This document shows, piece by piece, positions 12,583 through 27,300 of a stretch of DNA of 64,000 nt. How positions within the stretch are numbered: position 1 is the stretch's first letter; each line of letters opens with the position of its first letter. Made by a program: the position numbers and the translations under genes. A model generated the notes under the pieces. That model made no database searches. It was not told where the DNA came from and saw only the letters and a program-made list of their open reading frames with translations. Source of the stretch: Trachythela sp. YZ-2020 (taxonomy: Eukaryota > Cnidaria > Anthozoa > Malacalcyonacea > Clavulariidae); assembly GCA_016169945.1 (NCBI GenBank), contig JADLSH010000388.1, positions 6,088,501 through 6,152,500 on the forward strand, in the 5' to 3' direction.

Positions 12583-13356
12583 GGGACCGGTCATAAAGTA
12601 TGTGTACTGGGGGGGTGGAGGGTAAGTTGGGGGGGTACGAAACAAATTATCTAACTTTTGGGGGGGTATGAGACGAATTACGACATTTGTGGGGGGTACG
12701 AAACAAAAAATGAGTTTAATACTATGTCTATGATTAAAACTACAAACTTTAATACTTTAATAAAATTGAGTGTATGTTCTTATAATTAAATTGCAATGTA
12801 GCACAGTAGCATTTATCGGAAAGTGTCTCGATTGGAACCTATTAGTTTGACATATCTGCAACCTGAACAGTCTTTGATTACGTAATTTTACCGTCGGGTA
12901 GCTCCCCTACTCGTTTAGAATGATTTAAATATTGAAAAAGATATGAAATACGTCACGACGTTCTGTTGATATATCCATAAATAATGCGCATGGCCGGGAC
13001 CTCTTTTGACTCTATTATTAGGTACGGAAAAGATAGTCACTGTCAGGCAAGTCCTATTAATGGGAATACTGGCAAGCATACAAAAGTACGGATTGGATAC
13101 ATGTGGTGTAAAAGAGCACTATTAAATTTATGGAAATGCTCAAAACTTGGATTAACAATAACAATTTGTAACAGATTATGTTGTTGGCATTTATATTTGT
13201 TTCGTGTTTTTTTGGGGAGAGGGTGAAAAACATTTCATCACCTTTGAGGGTGGTATTAAATATTTTCCGACGCTTTTCGGGGGGGGGTACCAAATTTTAT
13301 GGTAGTATTTTGGAATACCCTCCACCCCCCAGTACACATACTTTATGACCGGTCCC
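12583..13356. mobile_element. 774-bp MITE/non-autonomous element, TTA target duplication
   Basis: Terminal inverted repeats of about 40 bp start GGGACCGGTCATAAAGTATG at 12583 and close with the complement at 13356. They are flanked by TTA at 12580-12582 and 13357-13359. G-rich runs just inside the ends read GGGGGG(T)ACGAAAC in several copies. No transposase ORF is present; PIF/Harbinger affinity is inferred from TTA only. Confidence 0.8.
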
Positions 13357-15315
13357 TTATAGAACAATGTATGCTCGAGTGATATTTCAATTTGAATGGG
13401 AAAATATTCTCCCCTAAACATTTTTGTCTCGTTTCTTTATATATATTCTGTTAATACATTACGATTTTACTATGCCTATTTTATATTGACCTTTTCTATA
13501 ACCTACAGAGAGTAAACCATAAAAAAACCGTATCTTTCAACGACTCCAATCTGATGTACTTTCTGGGTTTTGAGAGTTTTTTACGTTCATTGAATTTCTT
13601 GCGCATTTCAAATTCTTGTGCTTCGATGCGTAATGCGCATGCGTAGAACAGATAAAATCTGCCAAAACAATTCACGGGAGAAAATGGCCGCCACTAAATG
13701 AACGAGAATGTTTTGACCGTCTGGCGTTTCGCTGCGATATTCTGACCTGTTAATTGGCGTGACAGTCACACAACCTTAGAATACAGGTAAATCGTTTACT
13801 ATTCTTTATTCCTGATGGAAAATACTTGTCATATAACGTACATGCCTGTCAACACGGTGCATATTTCTTTACGACTTAGTTCGCGTACTTGTGTTGACAT
13901 GCTTCGCCTGTCGCCCGGTTTGCTATGCCTGCAGCCCACGATCTGGCGATTTTAGTGTATAAATTAAAGCTTAATCCTTGTTTTTTACCCTAACTAACCA
14001 ACCAAGAGCTAGATATGAAATACTTAAGCGTTTACCGCTTTAAACTAACATTTACACGTAAATAGCGGCTTACATTTCAATGGTAATTTACTATATGTTT
14101 ATGTCTAATGAGTATAAATGTATTGCCGTTTTTAAAGTGTATATCCGAAGTGCTTCTCTTATAGATTATTTCTACGATTTCTCTGCATTAAGTTTAGTAT
14201 ATTACCTTAGATAGTTTAGTAAAATATTCTGTTTATCGAATCAGGGAGGCGGGTAAAACACTCAACATATTTTGTCATGGCTGTTCGGTCATGTCGTGCA
14301 CGATATTGAATATATTTTATTGCCGTTTTGTCTATTCAAAACTCTATTGTGATATTCGTTATTGTTAGCTTGTATCAATTAATAACACTTGCTGTTTTGT
14401 GCGTCCAAGCATCTCCCGAAAGTTTCAGATCTTTCAATAATCGATCGATAAGTATCCCAAATATTTTTAATCTCCATCTATCCGTATTGTTTCTGCCCAA
14501 TGATTCATAACCTCTTGAAAAGTTAAAAATACAAAGCACTAGACAGGATAGAACTTGCAGGAAAAAGTGTCGGCATTCAATATACTGCTATATTGTAATG
14601 TGAAAATTTCTGATAAAAAATTCCCACTAGATGATCAGTGTGGTCAAGCCTTAATCTTGAACCTTTTACTTGAGAATTTTTGTTATGATTCCTTAACCGC
14701 AATTTTTTTGCCCTTTCGGGATTGCGTATCAAGCCTTTCCGAGTTTCATCTTAAATATATTCACGAGTTCTTGTTCTTAATTGCTTTATATAAAATATCT
14801 TAATATCGTTCAACACAAAAGTGCACGAGCGCTCTCGACAATATTTCAGGATATAGCCATATCCGATTTCACTGTTCGGTAAAATGACAGAAATATATAC
14901 TTCATGACCGGTTTATTTGTGAGCGACGGCGATCAGATCTGACGGAATCTCGTTCGCTTTCAGGTAGGGGAGATATTTGTGTTGTAATTTTGTATCTGTA
15001 TATACGATCTGAATACGATTCGTAAATCTATTATTAAACTATTCGAAAATTCGTTTTTCTTTATAATGTATTTGAGTGAAATGTTATATTTTCGATCGCT
15101 GTATGTTGTTTTTAGGATTTACACTTCATTCCCTTGTGTACACTCGAGAACTGTTACATTATACACGCAGTATTTGCCAAATTTAACCACTTTTGATAGG
15201 AGCTAAACAAATTTTTTCCAAGGGAAACGGTTTGAATCAGCCGCGCGTGCGTTTAAATGGAAAATTTGTAACAAATTATCACCAATTTGTAACACTTTCC
15301 TCGTTCCATTTGTAG
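13357..15315. other. dystrobrevin upstream region with candidate 5' UTR exons
   Basis: A stretch around 13620-13786 (GC-richer, contains AAAATGGCCGCC and ends ATACAG followed by GTAAAT) looks like a non-coding first exon with a donor at 13787. A second possible first exon ends CTTTCAG before GTAGGG at 14964. Both are inferred; the coding exon acceptor is TTTGTAG at 15309-15315. The rest is AT-rich with no gene seen. Confidence 0.4.
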
Positions 15316-15385
15316 ATTTCGTTCGACGGAAGACCTGCAGTGTTTACATATATCATTAGCACTTCAGCCTACTGAGCTCATCAAG

Positions 15386-18300
15386 ATGTCTGTATTAGAT
15401 GCCACTACCGCCCCAACTTTAAAGGGAAAGTGAGTAAAAGAGTGATTTCATTGTTTTTGCATTCCAAATTTACTGTTTTGATTTAATGTACATTGTTTTG
15501 ATTTTAATAAGCTTTTAAACTTTGAACTTTTTGCCAGAAAAATATCAACATGTTCAGTGTTTTGATGTTTTTGCACATCTTCTTGCACTTAAGTAATTTA
15601 GCAATGGTAGTAATATGATAATTCAATAGATGCCATCTTGTACTATTAGTACTATTGTTTTGCAAATTAAGGTGCAAACAGGGCACTTTATCTAGGGTTG
15701 TCTCACTTGACATCTACACTCCCCTATGGACACATTTTTCCATGCAATATAATTGAAAATGATTTAACACAGTACTATAGGAAATTTCCAAGGGGTTGCC
15801 AAAAATTCAAAAATCCTCTAGGGTGGTACAAAAAAGACACCTGGCATTCTTATCAAAAATCTAATCAATTGCAGATAACTTGGCAAGGGCAGCACATTCT
15901 CAAAATGACAGTTCAACCAGGATGGCGCACCAAACCTCCAGAGTATAGTGGTTGTTTAACGCAACTGAGTAAACCGGCTGAGCTTTGTACCAAATTTCAT
16001 TGTCAAATTGTCTCTTTAGCATTGAAAATGAATCCATTCCACGGGAACAAGCAGAGCAAATGCTTCAAGATTTGATCAATGAAATGAGTAAGCTAGAAAA
16101 AATCTTGTATTTTAAAACTTGATGCATAATTTAGAAATTATACCCAATATTCTGTATTGTAAGGCTTGTCAGTTTTGTAATTTCACATGTATTTTATTGT
16201 AGATGATCAGAATTTTGATTCGATAAAATATGCATCATACAGAACAGGAGCCAAGCTTTCCTTTATAATGTCAAAAACTAACTGTAAGTACTTCAAAATA
16301 ACAGTACGTAACTTCGCTTGGTGAAATATGATACCCTAATATTGTAAATATATATTTTCATCACTCTGTTAAAACAGCCCAGGTTTCTGCCCATGTGAGT
16401 GCTGGGTACCTGTGACAGCCCTGATGGCATGACCCCCTCCAACCCTGCCGACAACTTTAAAAACTTTATCGACTGGTCTCAGAGTAGCTTGAGGCGCGAC
16501 ATCGATTAACAAAGTGCAAAGTGATTAGAGCCGTTCGCCAGACGTCTTTCTGGCTTTGGGGATAGCATATTTCACCGAATCACCAGCAACTAATACTGTG
16601 CGCATTGTAGTACTGAATTTCATCTAATACTAATATTTAAATAACAAAATTCGCCAAAGATAAAAAACACAAAATTACTTGTATAAAATATCTATTACAC
16701 AGTACAACATTGGGGTTTTCGTACTGCATATTTGAAACCTTTCAAGTGCCGAGCGGAAGAGTCTGCTATGACGTGAGTGCCGGGTGGCACTGCTGAGTGC
16801 TGGGCGCTGCTGCCCGATGCCGCCCACCATGGACAGAACCCTGCATCCATAAACTAATGAAAATGAATAATGGTAGTTTCTTCTTATTTATCATTTTTGT
16901 TTGACAGTGAATCTCGTGGATATATACAACATAATAGAAGCATTTCGAGAGAATGGTCTCCATATATTAGATCATGATAGTGAGGTTCATGAATCAAGAC
17001 TGGAAGCTGTTCTATCCAGTATATTTTATGCATTAAATAAAAGAATTCCATCAACTATTGATATTGATGTTGAAAGGTGTATTGCTCTAGTCAAGCACTG
17101 GCTACTGTATGCCTATGACAGGTGTGTGATTGAAAAGTATATCCATTCAAAATGTGTAATAGTTGTGATGATGATGGTGGTGGTGATGATGGTAATGATG
17201 ATGGTGATTATAGGTATGATGATGATGATTGTTTTGATGCTGGTGGTGATCATGATGGTGGTGATCATGATGATGGTGGTGATGGTGATAATGTTAATTG
17301 TAATGATGGTTATGATGATGATTGTGATGATGATGGTTTTCATGGTGGTGGTTGTGATGGTGGTGGTTATGATGGTGATGGTTGTGATGGTGACAATGTT
17401 GGTGATGATCGATGGTGGTTGTGATGGTGATGATGGTAATTCTAATGATGGTGATGATGATTATGTGATAGTAGTAGTGTATGTGGTTTTCGAGCCCCTT
17501 TTTTGAGGGGCCGCAAGGGGCCGCAGGGGAGGGGGGCGCACTAATTAGTATGCAAGGGGGCCGCAGACAACCCCCTTTTTTGAGGGGCCGCAGGGGGGCG
17601 CACTAATTAGTATACAAGGGGGCCGCAAACAACACTAATTAGTATACAAGGGGGGCCGCAAACACTATCATATAGGGGGCCGCAAACACAACTCATCATT
17701 AACATTCATTAATTATGTATTGACGTCATGATGATATACAAGGCAAGTTTGGGCAAAACAGTCATTAAGCTGAACTCAGCATTTTCGTCACAAAAGAGTT
17801 AATCCTTACGCTTTTTATTACAATAGCTATAGCGTCCCTATATATTTTACCCAGCTTTGTTTGAGCATCATTTACAAGCGATACGATGGAGTGTCTACAT
17901 GGAAAACCTGCGTCCTATTCGACTACAAACCATGGTACATTTTGGTTCTGTGGACAAAAACCCAGCTGTGAGTTCTTTTGCCGAGATGAAGATTGTTATA
18001 TGTTCACGAAAGCCGTAGAAGATTTTAGAAAGAGTGGTCCTCAACATCCTGTGTGCCCTACACATCAAAAACTAGCAAAGTTACGTACAGTTAAAGACAA
18101 GATGAAACAAAACTATGGACGACCGTACTTTGTATGTTCTGAACGAGAGAATCCTGCAAATTTTGGCAATGGGGGGATGTATTCGAAGAGCCAAGACCTA
18201 TATGCCAACATGGAATGGTATGCTGTGAACGAAAAGTTAAGAAAGATGGACCAAATCAAAACCGTCTATTTTACTGCTGCCCCAAAGAAGACGCTTGTGG

Positions 18301-21300
18301 TTTCTTCGAATGGAAGAAGCACGAACCTCGTGTGATCAATACTGGCATCGAACTTTTCAGTAATCCACTACAATACCGGTACAAGATTGAAGAGACAGGA
18401 GAGATATTTAATAGTACTAAATCTAACACTAAAGAGGCATACGCGGAATATACATTTCTTAAATCTGTTAATGCTTTAACAAGTGAACTTGATGAAATAG
18501 ACATCTTTTAGCTGTATTTATAAATGTGACAATAAATATGTTTTAAAAAACACTGTGTCGTTGCTATATGCGTCGCTAAGTCATTATAAAGCGATCCACG
18601 AATTTACATATTATTGAGATGCAATAACATGTATGTCTCACTTGCCTTTTAACCTTTGTGGTGAAACGGTGAAATGGAGAACATAGATATAATTTATGAC
18701 GAGTTAAGACGAAATGAGATTGATATTGATAAGCAAACCCTATCGTTTCATATAAATACAGTTCTGAACCAACACGAAGATTTATACCATTCAATGATTG
18801 TTTGTGATTACGAACAACTCTACAAAGAAATAAATGTTACAAATTTTGGTCGTATTTTCGCCTATTTAGCTTTCGTATATTTACACAGCGATAGCGAGGA
18901 ATCTATTCGACAAAATGTCCGAAGATCTGTTGAGGCATTTCGAGTTGTCAGTGTTCCAAAGCATAAACAAAATAATAAACAATCAATTTTAATAACACTC
19001 TTACGTTGATAGCTTTATATATCAGTTTGTGATCATAGCTTGGTTCATTTCGTTCTGACCTCGGTGGGGAAAAGATGAGTTGTTGCTGTAAAGGTTTACC
19101 TCAAATATCTCTTCGAAATATATTTCGGAGGATACGTTGTATTTCTGCTTGTTGTGGAGGCAATATTATAATACAAGCTTCAGATATAGATGGCAGAGAA
19201 ATACCTAAGTCGACTGTATTACAATCCAGAAAGCCCCGCAAGTTTTGGTGGTGTAGATTCCATATATCGCGCCGTGAAAAACGACGGAAATATCAGATAT
19301 CGCGGAATAAAATTCGCTCGTGGTTGCAAAAGCAAGATACTTACACCTTACATAAACCTGTACGATATCGGTTCAAGCGGAACCGTGTTATTGTCGGATC
19401 AATAGATGATGAGTGGGAGGCTGACTTAGTGATTATGGATTCATTAAGTAAACAAAATAGCGGCTATAAGTACATTTTAACAGTGATTGATGTACTCAGT
19501 AAATATGCGTGGGTTGAGCCGCTTAAGACCAAGACAGGAGAAAGCCTCGTTCAAGCGTTTGGTAAAATAATCCAGAAAGGACGTCACCCAAAAATGTTTC
19601 ACACGGATAAAGGAACAGAATTTACAAACAAACTGTTTCAAAATCTCTTAAAGGATAACAATATTCGGTTCTTTACTACACATAATGAAACGAAAGCGTC
19701 CATTGTCGAAAGGTTTAACCGAACGCTGAAAGGAAAGATGTGGAAATATTTTACAGCTAAGAATACTTTAAAGTACACTGACATTCTTCAGAAATTGGTC
19801 AGATCGTATAACAATTCCCGACATCGAAGTATTGGAATGACTCCTGCCAACGTGAATAAAGACAACGAAGATATTGTATGGCAAACACTCTACGGAAAAG
19901 AGTTTATCAAACCGATCCTGTATAAGTTTAACATTGGCGACCAAGTACGAATCAGTAAAGCAAAGCGAACATTTAAGAAAGGATACTTACCTAGTTGGAC
20001 CGAAGAAGTATTTACGGTGACCAAACGCGTGCGTCGCCGACCCCCTGTGTACAAGATCGCTGACTACGACGGAGAAGAATTAGCAGGAACTTTTTATGAA
20101 CAGGAACTTCAGAAAGTCAATAAAGCAGACACTGACTTTTTTAGAGTAGAAAAAGTACTTAGATCACGCATGCGTAATAAACGTAAAGAATATTTTGTAA
20201 AATGGTTAGGTTATCCTGATAAATTTAATTCATGGGTACCTGCAGAAAACGTAAAAGATGTGAACAAATAAATGTATTTGAAACTTATAACTTGTGTTCA
20301 TTTGTGCATTGGTCTTCAGTATGGCAACACAGTTTTATCTAACATTGCCAAGCAATAGTTCAATAAAATACTTTCCAAATAATACAGTGTCAAATTTTAG
20401 AGTGAAATTAGCCGAAACAATCACTTTACCTGGACAGTGGGAAGTTGCTTTGGCCGGACTCCATTATCCACATACGTGGACTACGGTACGGAATGGAGTA
20501 CAACAAACGTTTATGTATAAAATTGATGCTAACCCTTATCAAACTAGCATCCTTAAAGATGTACACTATTCGACGATTGATCAATTGACTAAAGCACTAA
20601 ATGTCAGCGTGTCGAAAGAAGCACAGGCGAAAATAAAATTCAGCTATAGTCGCAGTACACGCAAAGTAACGGTTGATGTGAAGCACGGTGCAATGGCGTG
20701 GTTTACTGGTGACATAGCAATGGTCTTGGGGTTTGACCAAGACACTGTCATTCGAAAGAAGACATCAAGTCCATATGTGGCAGATATCAACGGTGGATTT
20801 TCTTCCATGTATGTGTACAGTGATATCGTCGATGCTCAGTTTGTAGGCGATGTCAAAGTGCCCCTATTAAGAATTGTCAATATAGAAGGTGAATATGGCG
20901 AAAATGTTCACGCCAGTTTCCGTAATTTGCAATACGTTCCCGTCAAAGTGAATTCTTTCGAGACCATTGAAGTGAATATAAAGAACGACAGAGACGAAAA
21001 CGTCTCATTTGCTTTCGGAAAGTCAATAGCGTCACTTCACTTTAGACAGAAGAGATCTCAATATTTTATTTAAAGATGAAAGGTATACTTATCCCTGACG
21101 TAAAGCTACTAACTGAACATTACACAAGAAATCAGCGTGGTGGTAGCATTCAAGGATTTCGAGGGGCAAGAATACAGAGGGGATATGGAATCGGTGGAAT
21201 TTTCAGAAGCCTTGCTAGATTTGCAATACCTTTATTCAAACAAGGCGCTAAAACAGTTGGTAAAAGAGCGTTACAAGCAGCGACGGAGGTTGGTCAAGAT

Positions 21301-24300
21301 GTACTCAATGGGAAAAAGGTTTCGGAATCGGTAAAAGCTCGTGGAAAACAAGCCGTCCGTGATGTCGCTAATAAGGTAGTGAAGAAGGCGATGACAGGTC
21401 GTGGGCGTAAGAGACCTATAAAAAGACGTGCACCAGCTAAAACTGCCATTCATCCTCAAGCCAAGAAGCGGAGAACATCTCACAACATTGATAACTATAA
21501 TCCTAATTGGCATGGCTCATCCCGTTGAAACTATACATAAAGATTCATGTGTGTGTAAAGTCTGAACTGGATTTGTTTAGTACACCGCCTACTCAAGTTG
21601 AAATGGAAAAGGGTTTTTGGGAAGACATTGACCCAATTACAAGTATAACGTCCTCAGATACGATTGAATTTCTATGCGCTGCAAATTCCGGAGTTTACAC
21701 GGATCTTGCGAGTAGTTACCTACACGTTAAAGCAAAGATTACAGCTGCAGATGGAGCAAATCTAGGTGTTGACGATCAGGTTGGTCCCGTGAATCTCTGG
21801 ATGCATGCACTATTTTCACAAGTAGAATTATTCCTGAATAACAAACTCGTCACACCTGCGAGCACAGCCTATCCCTACAGAGCCTATATCGAAACTGTTC
21901 TGAACTTTAGTAAAGATGTGCAAGATTCCTTTTGACGAGTGAAATGTTTTACCGCGATAATTCGGGAAAGATGGATGTTGTAAACCCTTGCACAGGTTGG
22001 GAATGTCAACACCGGATTAAAAGAGCGCCATGCTCATATACGTCAAAGCAAATCTGTTGCCATGGAGGGAAGAATTCATTCTGATCTGTTTGCGCAAGAA
22101 CGTTATATTCTTGGTGCAGTACCAATCAAAATTAAGTTGGTCAGATCACGAAATCCATTTTGTCTGGTTTCATCTGCTGAAAATCCAGCCTTCAAAGTGG
22201 TTATTGAAGAATGTGTCTTTCGTGCGCGACGAGTGAACGTATCACCTAGTGTCATAATGAGTCATTCCGAAACCTTACAACACATGACGGCTAAATATCC
22301 TATCAATCGTATCGACTGTAAAGTTGTGTCTGTGCCTCGAGGAAATATGTCTGGAAACCAACCCAATATATTTCAAGGCCGACTACCGAATCGAGTTGTT
22401 ATGGGAATGGTCGACGCTGATGCATTCAACGGCACCTACACCAAAAATCCATTCAATTTTAAAAACTATGATATCACTATCATGGGTCTGACTGTTAACG
22501 GAGAGAACCTTCCTGGAAAGCCCTTACAGCTGAAGTTTGGGGCAGCAAGCAATTACATCTCAGCTTTCCAAACCCTGTATACTGGTACACATAAAATGTT
22601 TGAAAATCAGGGCAACGGTATTACTCGTGAAGAATATGCAAACGGTTACACGCTGTTTGTGTTTGATCTCACTCCAGACCTTTGCCTTGGTGATCATATA
22701 CATCCAGTAAGAAATGGAAACGTCTTGATCCAGTGTCAGTTTGGAACCCCGTTGGAGACAGCTATAAATATCGTGGTGCTTGGTGAATTTCAAAGTCTTA
22801 TCGAGATTGATGGGAATCGGAACGTGCTGTGTGATTTTAGCAACTGAACATGGACTCACTACAGATTTTAAACATTCTCAAGAGTGACCCTTTACGAAAA
22901 ATGTGTTTACAAACGTTCTACCTTCTGATGGTTTACCTCGTGAAATACAAAAGAGACCTAGAGGATTTATACTCAACACGGATCCAAGTAATAAACCAGG
23001 AACTCATTGGGTTGCGATATATCTTACAGAAAATGAAAAAGTGGAATTTTGGGATTCTTATGGTGAAGCGCCTGGATTTTACAGTCAGAACTTTATTCAA
23101 TTTTTGGACAAGCAATGTAGTACCTTTACTTGGAACGCAAATGTTTTACAAGCCCCTTCATCGGACGTGTGTGGACAATATACATTATTTTTTGCTTTAC
23201 ATCGGTGTAGACGTATTCCAATGTCAACTATTGTGAATATGTTTACGGACAACAAACATTGGAACGATATGTTAGTGCGTGACTTTATAGATAAGTGGTA
23301 CTTTATAGAATAGAACACGTAATGTTAGTTTAAAAATACATTTATTGTAAAACTTACAAGAAATAAATTATTTTAACCATTTATATGGAGTACTAATAAT
23401 GTCTCTACGTTTCTTCCTCTTTCTTGCTGCACTCGGGCTATAGGGAACGAGGGGTAGAGGGTAGGTCTTCAGGGATTCCCTTGGTTTTATACTCGCGAAC
23501 AAGTTGGAGGCGTTTTTCATTTCTCACAATACCTTCGGGTACATTTAAATGTCCTAGGGCTTTTGAAAACAACTCCCAACCTGCTGGATTGAAATTCTTC
23601 CTTTGCCTTAGAGAATCGTTGACCAAATCCACTATATTTGTTCCTGGAACAGATCTCCCTTTGAACAACAACTGTCCTTGCTCGTTCCACCCAACGATAT
23701 CTTTATTTGCCCTAAGTTTTTTGATCAGTTGGCGAGCACGTGACTTCATCGTTGCTGGCACGCTTTCCAAAATGTCCGTTTCGATTTCGTCTGAAGATTC
23801 GATTTGTTCATCCGGTTGTTCTCTGGGCTCATCTGTCTTTGTAGGTTGTACGACATTCACTCGGACAGGTTTATCCATTCGTTTATCATAAAACGTTAAA
23901 TAACGTTGTAAATGTTGATCGTATAATTTTGCCTTTTCATCGATCGGTATGTCTTGGCGTTGCATGGTGTCTTGCATATCCGAGTCTATTTCATTGACTT
24001 GAGCAGTCAAAGGTGCCACGAGAGGTCTCTTCCGTTGTTCAGCCATATGTTCTGGGACGAGGACTAATCTTTTAACATACTCCATTATACAAAGTTAGCC
24101 AATTGCTCCAAGACTGAGGAAAGTAGAAATGGTAAAAACCCTTCTCCTTTTGGACAAGACGTGTTCTTCTTTTTATAACAGAATTCTGTCGATCAGCTGC
24201 AAACTTTATATGTTTGGAATGTGGCGCAATTTTTAGCTGATTTTGGTTTCAGTTTGACGGTTTCAAACCAAACGTTCAACAGACACTGTCTGATTGCTTC

Positions 24301-27300
24301 CAAAAAATCGTCTTCAGCCGCTTTCAAAATGGCTTTTCTTAGTTTCGGTTTACTCTTGGCCAATACTTTGAGAAGTTCGGAGTTCCTCTTCATACAAGCA
24401 GACATTGTCAAATGATTATTATACGTAGTGACTGGTTTATTTATACTCTGGCTTGGTAGACGTAATGTTTATCAGTTGGAAATATCCCGGATCTAACTCG
24501 GATTTCGTCTGGACACGTCGGTGTTAGATCCACAAATAAATAGGAATATGGTTCTTTGTCGCCAATTGATAAGCTTGTTGGAAAAATTTTGTGCTGTTAG
24601 GATATAACTGTTTGGCAAGATGAACTATTTGACTTGCGTCACGAACATTCTTTGTCAAACATAAATAACTGGCATTTAAAGAAATCGTACGATGATCTTT
24701 GCTCTGGTGAAACAAGTTTTGTACAATGTATATAACACTGAGATTGCCATGGTGAGATTTTTTCGTGAATAACTTAGCGATAAGGGCGTCTCTCTCACCC
24801 ATAAAATCATCAATAATATATAAATTACGTGTTTCTGGATTAATAGTGTCCAACATATTATCAGGCAAATTCTGTATAAACTTTATGTTTGGTACTAAAG
24901 TTTGTATTTCCCCAAACATATCTTGATATTCAGTATAGTAATACACAATGTTTTCTGGAGGTTTATTAATTATAATCTCCACGTAAGCCAAAAAGATTTT
25001 TAACAAATGTTGTTTTGCCTGACTTTGTACCACCGGACACAAGGAGACCAAAAGGGTGTGTTAACTGTATGCTATACATCGTGAGAATGAAATGAAAATG
25101 ATTTGTACGAACCTATTTATACCATTTTGACCGCTGCTTAGTGTTTCTAACCATTCTATGCAACTCATTCAAAACAGCTTCAAGGTCTAAAGGTGTAGCT
25201 TTAGCGCGAATCAGAAAAGGTTGTCTTTTTTCACAAGACAGTTCATGAATGTCTGCTAAATGGTTTGATAATTTTAACAAACTTTTCTTCCCACAAATCG
25301 GACAGTCTTTACGAGTTCGAGGCATGATGTATACTGAAACATTTTTGAAAATGTATAACATCTTAAAGGAGTCCCAGCGGGACTTTTAGCGTCCCGAAGT
25401 CCTTGTTATCGCATATACATTCAAGAAATTTTCCTGCGGGACTTTTCGTGTCCCGGGAGTCCCGATACGCTAGATTGTTGGAGTGCTCCCCACCCATACA
25501 AAGACAACAGATATGCGGTTTTGAAAATTTATATTTTTACACACACTTAAATATCTAAAGGAGTAGTGGAAACACCGTCCTCCAAAACTTTGCGTTTTGG
25601 ATAAAAGTAACTAAAAGCGTTCTTCTCTTGAACATATGTTAACATTTTGTTATCTAAAACCCTAAAACCCCTATTTACACCTGATCCACTACGTTTAGTT
25701 AAAATTACATCTAAATACTTATCTTTATTAATTACATTATTTTTCTTGTTAACCCCTTACAACTAAATTTATCTTTACCACTCCCAAAACAATAATACGT
25801 TTTACTACACAAGCTCACAATTCCATCCCCCTCCCATTCTACTTTAAAGAGCCCTGGTGTTCTCTTATCATAACGTGCATGTTCTACGGTGTCTATACGC
25901 GGAAACCAGTTACACTTATCCTTCTCGTACTCCTCCAACATGGCTGGCTTAATTAAACTATCAACGTTTTCACTACTTATAGCAATGTATGCCGAGTCAG
26001 TGTCCATCTCACAAAACTCAAAATCACACCTATCAATATATTTATCTAAGAAATCATAGTAAAATTCAAGCATGCGTAATTTCGCGTATTGGTACACGAA
26101 GAATCCTACTTGAAGAGGAAGATCCAACTTGATTTTCTTCTTACTACTTTGTACTTCATACGTGTCTTCATTAATCGGGTTGAGTTCACGAAAGAAAGGT
26201 GAGTTGATTAAATCTGAGACTTCGTCGTCGTCACAGAATTTCACTTGACGATGTCGTTCTTTGTTGGTGATGGTCTTACCGTAACCAGAGTTGCCAACGA
26301 GTTTCATTGTGTCTGCGATGATGGCTTTGGAGGGGTCTGTATCACCAGCACGACGGGCATCCGACACAGTATCACCGAAAGATTTGAAACATGGCTTAGG
26401 GGTATATTCAATCACCTGGTAGACATGTGTGACTTCGAGACCGTGTTCTAGGTACCACTTTAACAGAGGGGTTGCCAACAGGATTTTCTCACCAATCATA
26501 CTACCGATTAAACTCCGTCTTGGTCGATTCATGATTTTGTTCTGTTCAGCATAGGTCTTCATGTAGTCACCAATATCTTCTCGGGATATCTCAGTGTTCT
26601 TAAAGATGGGACACATTTCGGAAAACTTTTCTTTCAAATTATCAGGAACGTGGATGTCGCACTCAACACACCCGAACAACGACTCGTTCTTGACAGCAGT
26701 CACAATACTATCCATGGTCATCATTTTCACTTTGTCTAAGGGTCTGCGAAGTCGTGTAGCAATAAATCTTTGTAGATCTTTGTTGGTCTTTTTCATATCA
26801 CGCCACTCACATTCCCAACACTCGACGAGATTGAAACCTTGCTTACGGATATAAGCGCTGTTTTTTCTAGTCTCGGCTAGCAACTCTTTCATGGGTTTGT
26901 CCCGTGTTGTGTTGGTTTCTTTACCTTCGTTGAGATGGCAATCGTGGCCATGCCACCAACAACCTAATAAGAGAAAACCCAGAAAATTACAAACCTACAA
27001 ATATGAATTTAAGTAAGGCATAACCATTTCCTACAAGAAAGAAATGTTGGACATCCCACGCAACTGCTAAAAAACAATTAAGTATTAAAAAGCACAAATT
27101 GAGTACATCCCACGCAACTACCAAAAAATCAATTAGGCTAATCCTACACAAGGCCCACGCAATTAAGCTAATCCTACGAGAAATCAACTACACTTATATT
27201 TTACCTTGAAACTGAAACACGGTTTGTGTTTCGGCGTTGAAACCATCGACAGGTAAGCGGCGTGGACCAATGCGTTTCTCTGTGTTGTTGTACTCGTGTC

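Noticed and set aside
15698..16075. 125-codon frame in the first dystrobrevin intron
   Set aside because: It overlaps the true exon 16020-16087 in a different frame and has no recognisable domain.
17113..17506. Long Met/Val and Asp/Gly frames at the Polinton left flank
   Set aside because: They are translations of the (GATGRT)n microsatellite; the real coding part is the dystrobrevin exon 16908-17121.
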